A DNA stretch of 10,741 bases from Acidobacteriota bacterium (GTDB taxonomy: Bacteria > Acidobacteriota > Thermoanaerobaculia > Multivoradales > UBA5704). The stretch lies in NCBI GenBank assembly GCA_003223675.1, contig QHVW01000860.1, forward strand, positions 1 to 10,741. Reading direction: 5' to 3'. A model generated the notes under the pieces. It did not search any database. It saw nothing but the letters and a program-made list of their open reading frames with translations, and was not told where the DNA came from. Position 1 is the stretch's first letter; each line of letters opens with the position of its first letter. Both the position numbers and the translations under genes were made by a program. Positions 5,531 through 10,741 of this stretch are shown here, one piece after another.

Positions 5531-7596
5531 ACAACCCGACCCCCGATTGGAGCGATCTCCTCACCGGCCTCGATCCAACCCACCTCGACACGAACCTCCC
5601 CTTGCCCACGACCACCGCGAATGCCACCCAGGACAAGACGCAAGTCAACAAGATCATGGCGACCGCGCTGGAGATCAAGAGCGCCACCATCCAGGTGACC
5701 GGGCAGCCGGACGTCAACATCACCTATGTCCTCGGCGACATCTTCCACGCCGACCCGGTGCTCGTCGACCGGCCGGACAACTTCAGCTACTTCTCCGCCA
5801 ACCTCTACGCCAAGACGGGGACCACGGCCTGCACCGGCAACCCCGGGTACCAGTGCTTCGCGACGCAGCAGAAGCACCGCCGGAAGATGCTGCTCGCGGG
5901 GGCCAACGACGGCCAGCTCCACGCGATCGACGCTGGCGTCTGGGACAGCGGCTCCCAGGCCTTCACCGACGGCACCGGCAAGGAGATCTTCTCCTACATT
6001 CCGCGGCTGGCGCTGCCGATCGTGCGCACCCAGGCCGAGGGCACCCATCAGATCTTCGGCGTCGACGGTACGCCGCGGGTGGCCGACGTGTTCGTCGACA
6101 CCAACCACAACGGCACCCCCACGGCCACCGACCGGGAGTGGCGCACGGTCGCCATCGGCGGCTTCCGGGAGGGCGGCAGCGTCGATGGCGGCAGCCGGTT
6201 GACGGACTTCGTCAGCGGCTACTACGCCCTCGACGTAACCCATCCCGACCAGCTCGACGGGAGCAACAACCCGACGAGCCAGGCGACCGTCCCGACCTGT
6301 CTGGACGCCTCGAACAACACCGTCTCCGGGTGCGGCACGCTGCCGTTCCCGTCCATCCTCTGGGAATTCACCGATTCGCCCGGCACCACCCAGCTCGACG
6401 AGGACTCGAACGGCTATGCGGACCTCGGGCAGACCTGGTCGGTGCCGACCATCGGCCGCATCAAGGTGATCGAGAACGGCAAGCAGGTGGACAAGTTCGT
6501 CGCCATCTTCGGCGGCGGCATGGACGCCGACAACAAGACCAGCCCGAAGCGGGGCAACTGGCTCTACATCGTGGACGTCGAGACCGGCCAGGCGATCTAC
6601 AAGCGCGCGCTCCTGGGCGCCGCGCCCTCCGACGCCGCGGTGCTCGACAAGGACCAGGACGGCTACCTGGACACCATCTACATCGGCACCACCTCCGGCT
6701 ACATGTACAAGGCGGACATCAGCACGGCGGGGACGCTCCAGAACGTCACCGTGGGCGGGGTGGCGGTGAAGCGGATCACCGATGCCGCCTGGAATCCGTT
6801 CCCGATCTTCAACACCGGCGGCCGGCCGATCTACATCACGCCCACGCTCTTCTACGTGGCGCAGCTCAGCAAGTTCGCCCTCGCCTTCGGCACCGGCGAC
6901 CGCGAGAACCTGTGGAACCTCGACAATCAGGTCGGCCGGTTCTATCTGATCGTCGACGAGAATTTCACCGCCGCACAGTTCGCGGGCGGCACGCTGCCGA
7001 AGACGGAGGCGAACTATCAGGCGCTCGACGTCAACGCGGGAGACGTCAGCGCCAGCAGCGATTTCGTGGTCAGCCCCCCGTCCGGCAAGAACAAGGGGTG
7101 GTTCCTCACCCTGACGGCGAACGAGCGGGTGATCACGCAGACCTTCGGCCTCGCCGGGGTCGTCATCTTCTCCAGCTTCCAGCCGCAGGACACCGTGGAG
7201 AACGGCGTCTGCGCGCTGGGCGGCAGCAGCCACATCTTCGTGGTTTATGCCAACAACGGGAACTCGGTGATGACGGTCGGCGGCACGGCGACGCGCTTCC
7301 GCGTCGTCCCCAAGTTCGTGACCAACCCCTACGTCGAGCAGGGCGCCACCAACAACGCGCCCGGCTCCGGCGGCAGCGGGGGCGGCAGCGGCAGCGGGAG
7401 CGGCGGCAGCTCCAATTCCGAGCAGCTCGACGCGACCCAGGAGCAGATCCTGCAGCAACTGAAGAAGTTCTTCCCCAAGGGAACGAAGTTCGGCAACTAC
7501 TGGATCAGCGTGAGCGGTCTGCGCTCGGATACGGGCTATGAGCGCTACGCGACCGTTCCTGTTGGTATCATCGAGCGTAACTGGAAGGAGAATTGA
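5374..7596 (+). CDS. pilY1: PilY1 C-terminal half: beta-propeller (same gene as 3680-5530, shifted frame)
   Basis: This frame holds the PilY1 propeller that binds the pilus and controls retraction. Recognisable coding begins at about 5248 (KPLPLTSDGKPDR), but the first ATG in frame is 5374 and no ribosome binding site precedes it, so it is probably not translated on its own. Propeller marks: ADPVLVDRP (from about 5749), GANDGQLHAID (5899-5931), FSYIPR (from about 5989), FGGGMD (from about 6508) and IGTTSGYMYKADI (from about 6682). Calcium-loop patterns are DTNHNG (6097-6114), DEDSNGYAD (6397-6423) and DKDQDGYLD (6646-6672), the last like the calcium site reported for PilY1 of Pseudomonas. A Gly/Ser linker (7363-7413) leads to a separate C-terminal tail ending VPVGIIERNWKEN. 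With the front half, the joined protein would exceed 1300 residues, large for the family. The secreted gene at 7601 starts 4 bases after the stop. Confidence 0.88.
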   Translation: MPADLATNVNTTTLRLGTGDTQRRVFYTKAVSPSGTVPSKLRLFAPPSGDPLNNPTPDWSDLLTGLDPTHLDTNLPLPTTTANATQDKTQVNKIMATALEIKSATIQVTGQPDVNITYVLGDIFHADPVLVDRPDNFSYFSANLYAKTGTTACTGNPGYQCFATQQKHRRKMLLAGANDGQLHAIDAGVWDSGSQAFTDGTGKEIFSYIPRLALPIVRTQAEGTHQIFGVDGTPRVADVFVDTNHNGTPTATDREWRTVAIGGFREGGSVDGGSRLTDFVSGYYALDVTHPDQLDGSNNPTSQATVPTCLDASNNTVSGCGTLPFPSILWEFTDSPGTTQLDEDSNGYADLGQTWSVPTIGRIKVIENGKQVDKFVAIFGGGMDADNKTSPKRGNWLYIVDVETGQAIYKRALLGAAPSDAAVLDKDQDGYLDTIYIGTTSGYMYKADISTAGTLQNVTVGGVAVKRITDAAWNPFPIFNTGGRPIYITPTLFYVAQLSKFALAFGTGDRENLWNLDNQVGRFYLIVDENFTAAQFAGGTLPKTEANYQALDVNAGDVSASSDFVVSPPSGKNKGWFLTLTANERVITQTFGLAGVVIFSSFQPQDTVENGVCALGGSSHIFVVYANNGNSVMTVGGTATRFRVVPKFVTNPYVEQGATNNAPGSGGSGGGSGSGSGGSSNSEQLDATQEQILQQLKKFFPKGTKFGNYWISVSGLRSDTGYERYATVPVGIIERNWKEN
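7363..7413 (+). repeat. In-frame Gly/Ser microrepeat in the pilY1 C-terminal region
   Basis: Seventeen codons built only from GGC/GGG glycine and AGC/TCC serine, with GGCAGC recurring several times, form a flexible linker between the propeller and the last roughly 60 residues. All units are multiples of three, so length changes by slippage would keep the frame. Confidence 0.7.
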
Positions 7597-7600
7597 TCCG

Positions 7601-8311
7601 ATGAGCCACCGGAACGGAATCGTCCATGGGATCGCCCTGGGGCTGCTGGCCCTGGGGCTTGCCGCCCTGCCCGCGCGCGCCGACTGGCTGGTGACGAAGG
7701 ACGGCGGACGGGTGGAGACCAAGGGGACCTGGCAGATCAAGGGGAAGCTGGTGGTCTTCACCCGCGCCGACAATGATGCGCTCGCCTCGCTGCGCGCCTC
7801 GGAGGTGGACCTCGACGCCAGCGCCAAGGCCACCGCGGCCGCCAAGGTCAAGGCGGAGGCGCCGGCGCCGCCCGAGCCCGTGCACAAGAAGATCGCCGTG
7901 CTGACCGACAAGGACTTCCGCAAGCCAACGCCCCCGGGAGAGGCCGATACGCCCGACAAGGGCGCCCCGGCCAAGACCGGCCCGCTCGCGGTGAGCACCT
8001 GGAAGAAGCTGGACATCCCCTCCGGCGAGGGCGTCGCGATCGAGGGGCAGGTCCACAACACGACCAAGGACATGATGATCAACGCCTCGGTCGACGTCGA
8101 GCTCTTCAACGAGGCGGGGGAGCGGGTGGGGACCGCCCAGGGGCTGCTGACCTCGACGTCGATCCAGCCGGACGGCTCGGCGTCGTTCCGGGCCAACTTC
8201 CCCGGGGTCTTCACCTTCACGGACGCCAAGTTCAAGGTGAACGGCCTGCCGCTCACCTTCACCTCGCCTCCGGGCGACGGCGACAAGCCGGCGGAGGCTC
8301 CGCCTCAGTAG
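7601..8311 (+). CDS. Secreted protein of unknown function with FxLYD-like domain
   Basis: A 236-residue protein. A signal peptide (hydrophobic core GIALGLLALGLAAL, cleavage after PARA near residue 27) is followed by a small N-terminal module, DWLVTKDGGRVETKG with IKGKLVVF and SLRASEVDLDAS, to about residue 75. Then come an Ala/Lys/Pro-rich linker and a C-terminal beta module from about 130 to 225. The latter (VAIEGQVHNTTKDMMINASV, DVELFNEAGERVGTAQG, a polar stretch, then FRANFPG) has the layout of the FxLYD/DUF3426-type immunoglobulin-like fold. ATG 7601 is supported by GGAAGGAG at 7583-7590; the frame also opens at 7538, but that start lies inside pilY1 and would spoil the signal peptide. 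It begins four bases after the pilY1 stop, so it is surely the last gene of the pilin operon. A periplasmic or outer-membrane accessory role for PilY1 or the pilus is an inference from position. I do not recognise a named gene. Confidence 0.85.
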   Translation: MSHRNGIVHGIALGLLALGLAALPARADWLVTKDGGRVETKGTWQIKGKLVVFTRADNDALASLRASEVDLDASAKATAAAKVKAEAPAPPEPVHKKIAVLTDKDFRKPTPPGEADTPDKGAPAKTGPLAVSTWKKLDIPSGEGVAIEGQVHNTTKDMMINASVDVELFNEAGERVGTAQGLLTSTSIQPDGSASFRANFPGVFTFTDAKFKVNGLPLTFTSPPGDGDKPAEAPPQ

Positions 8312-8318
8312 ACGGCGG

Positions 8319-9629
<1,311 letters not shown>

Positions 9630-9654
9630 TTCAGGGCTCGAATTTCGGCCGGGC

Positions 9655-9685
9655 TTGGACCCTTCGGGGACCCCGCCCGTATAAT
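9655..9685 (+). promoter_or_regulatory. Candidate sigma-70-type promoter for the 9738 gene
   Basis: A perfect TATAAT lies at 9680-9685 in otherwise GC-rich DNA. TTGGAC at 9655-9660 is a poor -35 with a 19-base spacer. Transcription would begin near 9692, giving a leader of about 45 bases before GTG 9738. On the other strand the same box reads TATACG, with ATGACA 19 bases upstream of it, so the region may also fire toward the regulator gene; that reading is weaker. Confidence 0.45.
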
Positions 9686-9737
9686 GGAGTGAGAGTGGAG
9701 CTTGTCATGATCCGGCTCCGAGCATTCTAGGAGATCC

Positions 9738-10406
9738 GTGGACCCGAAGCGAAGCCCGAAGGCGGGCGTCCTCAATCCCCAGTCGTCTCAGCCCGCCAGG
9801 CCGGGAGCGGCCGGGGCGCGCCCTGGCGCGCCCGCTTCGCGCCAGGCTCCGGGTCTGGGCGACGCCCTCGACCTGCTCGGCCGCGACATCCAGCAGCTCC
9901 GGGTCGACTTCGAGCGCTTCTTCAACGGCGCGCTCCCCTTCCCTCCGGACGAGCTGCGGGGGCGCGTCCAGGCGCAGATCCGCCAGCTCCGCGGCATGAG
10001 CAACCTGGCGACCGCCGTGGACAGCTTCCGGCTGAGCGACATGGAGGCCCGGTTCAACAGCTACAACGAGCTGTTCAACCGGCGCCTGCGCGACAGCGAG
10101 GAGGGGAGGCACCTCGCCGCCCGTCCGGCGCCGCCGCCGGCTCCCCGGCGCTACGATCCCGCGCAGGGGATCGTCTTCGGCGACCGCATCGACCCACAGG
10201 CGGCGGAGGCGCTCTATCAGGGGCTCGCCGCCTCCCCGGGGGATGGCCCCCGGTTCGACCTCGACAGCTTCCAGACGTATCTTGCGCGGCAGGTGACCGC
10301 CATCCGGGAGAAGACAGGCTGTACCCAGGTACAGTTCCGGCTGGCCGCCGAGGACGGCAAGATCAAGCTCAAAGCCCGTCCCGTGGCAGCCCGTGAGGGC
10401 TCCTGA
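9738..10406 (+). CDS. Conserved-looking protein of unknown function (resembles MXAN_5187 C-terminal-type proteins)
   Basis: A 222-residue cytoplasmic protein with no signal peptide or membrane segment. Residues 1-40 are a Pro/Ala/Gly-rich disordered tail. Residues 42-120 are helical (LLGRDIQQLRVDFERFFNG, then LRGRVQAQIRQLRG and FNSYNELFNRRLRD), with a pattern of charged residues suggesting a coiled or helical bundle. A proline-rich break follows, then a C-terminal module with YLARQVTAIREKTGC leading to VQFRLAAEDGKIKLKARPV. This arrangement matches my memory of uncharacterised proteins in Myxococcota and Acidobacteriota, including the C-terminal region of MXAN_5187-like proteins; no function is established to my knowledge. 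The start is GTG with AGGAG four bases before it (9729-9733). It is divergent from the regulator, and the TPR gene starts 21 bases after its stop, so those two probably form an operon. A link to pili is not shown. Confidence 0.82.
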   Translation: MDPKRSPKAGVLNPQSSQPARPGAAGARPGAPASRQAPGLGDALDLLGRDIQQLRVDFERFFNGALPFPPDELRGRVQAQIRQLRGMSNLATAVDSFRLSDMEARFNSYNELFNRRLRDSEEGRHLAARPAPPPAPRRYDPAQGIVFGDRIDPQAAEALYQGLAASPGDGPRFDLDSFQTYLARQVTAIREKTGCTQVQFRLAAEDGKIKLKARPVAAREGS

Positions 10407-10427
10407 AGGACCAGAAGGAGAATATTC

Positions 10428-10741
10428 GTGCGCAGAAGGAGCTCGTGGATCCTCGTCTCTTCCCTCACCGCCCTGGCGGCGGTCGTGGCGATCGCCACCC
10501 TCGCGGCGGCGCCGCCCAATCTGACCAAGGCCCTGGAGGCGCAGCGCCGCCTCGCGACCGAGCGGCCCCAGGATGCCGCGGTGCTCAACGACCTCGGCAA
10601 CCTCCTGATGCTCGTCCCCAACCCCGCCGAGGCCGAAGCGGCCTACCGCAAGGCGATCGAGGTCGATCCCAACAAGGCGTCGGCCCTGTTCAACCTCGGC
10701 CTTCTGCTGCAGCAGCGGGGGGATCTGCGCGACGCCTACGA
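10428..10741 (+). CDS. TPR-repeat protein, N-terminal part (partial at 3' end)
   Basis: GTG at 10428 is preceded by AAGGAG (10415-10420) with seven bases between. The frame stays open to the window end, giving 104 complete codons. After a basic start (MRRRSSW) comes a hydrophobic segment (ILVSSLTALAAVVAIATLAA) that is either a signal peptide or a membrane anchor. Tetratricopeptide repeats follow: AAVLNDLGNLLMLVPNPAEA, continuing AEAAYRKAIEVDP, then a second unit beginning NKASALFNLGLLLQQRGDL. The usual small and aromatic positions (LG, AY, A, P) are present. TPR domains mediate protein contacts, and this one would act outside the cytoplasm or at the inner membrane. The gene continues beyond the window, so the total repeat number and any C-terminal domain are unknown. 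It is likely co-transcribed with the 9738 gene. Confidence 0.87.
   Translation, partial: MRRRSSWILVSSLTALAAVVAIATLAAAPPNLTKALEAQRRLATERPQDAAVLNDLGNLLMLVPNPAEAEAAYRKAIEVDPNKASALFNLGLLLQQRGDLRDAY

Noticed and set aside
5337..7541. 734-codon plus-strand frame overlapping the propeller half of pilY1
   Set aside because: Arg/His/Gln-rich out-of-frame translation; the other frame carries the propeller motifs.
7538..7600. Earlier start for the secreted protein
   Set aside because: It would overlap pilY1 and put a polar stretch before the signal peptide; ATG 7601 has a good binding site.
5155..8286. 1043-codon open frame on the minus strand opposite pilY1 and the secreted protein gene
   Set aside because: It follows from high-GC codon bias on the plus strand. 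The product is low-complexity Gly/Val/Arg/Ala-rich sequence with no recognisable domain, while the plus strand has clear families.
8290..8304. GGCGGA/TCCGCC hairpin as terminator of the pilin operon
   Set aside because: It has no T tract, lies within the last codons and is common in GC-rich coding DNA.

Overview
The window is very GC-rich, gene-dense DNA with tightly packed, often overlapping genes. Its core is an operon for the minor pilins and tip adhesin of a type IV pilus. The gene set (FimT/GspH-type pilin, PilV, PilW, PilX, a very large PilY1, then a secreted FxLYD-like protein), the NtrC-type regulation, and a downstream protein resembling an uncharacterised family of Myxococcota and Acidobacteriota suggest an uncultured Acidobacteriota-like or related deep-branching Gram-negative bacterium. 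This assignment rests on remembered family features, not on a search. No tRNA, rRNA, CRISPR array, insertion sequence or phage gene is visible.

Layout. Positions 1-597 hold the 3' end of a sensor histidine kinase (part of the dimerisation helix plus the whole ATPase domain). Positions 542-690 form a compact control region: a perfect 7-5-7 dyad inside the kinase's last codons, an IHF-like AT-rich site, and an excellent -24/-12 sigma-54 promoter directly in front of the pilin operon. Positions 691-8311 hold the operon: fimT/gspH-like, pilV, pilW, pilX, pilY1 and a small secreted protein, joined by overlaps or gaps of at most 34 bases. Positions 8319-9629, on the minus strand and convergent with the operon, encode a complete NtrC-family response regulator (receiver, AAA+ domain with GAFTGA, Fis-type helix-turn-helix). 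A 108-base divergent intergenic region with a TATAAT box follows. Two plus-strand genes close the window: a conserved-looking protein of unknown function (9738-10406) and the start of a TPR protein (10428 to the end).

How it fits together. The histidine kinase and the sigma-54 activator bracket the pilin operon, and the operon has a sigma-54 promoter with a candidate upstream activator site. The simplest reading is a PilS/PilR-like switch controlling pilus tip components. The minor pilins would prime pilus assembly and PilY1 would sit at the tip as a mechanosensing or calcium-responsive adhesin.

The most striking anomaly is in pilY1. The von Willebrand A half (3680 onward) and the beta-propeller half (to 7596) lie in different reading frames. 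The junction, near 5245-5255, looks like a deletion of a linker segment rather than a one-base slip. It is either a real inactivating or phase-type mutation or an assembly error.
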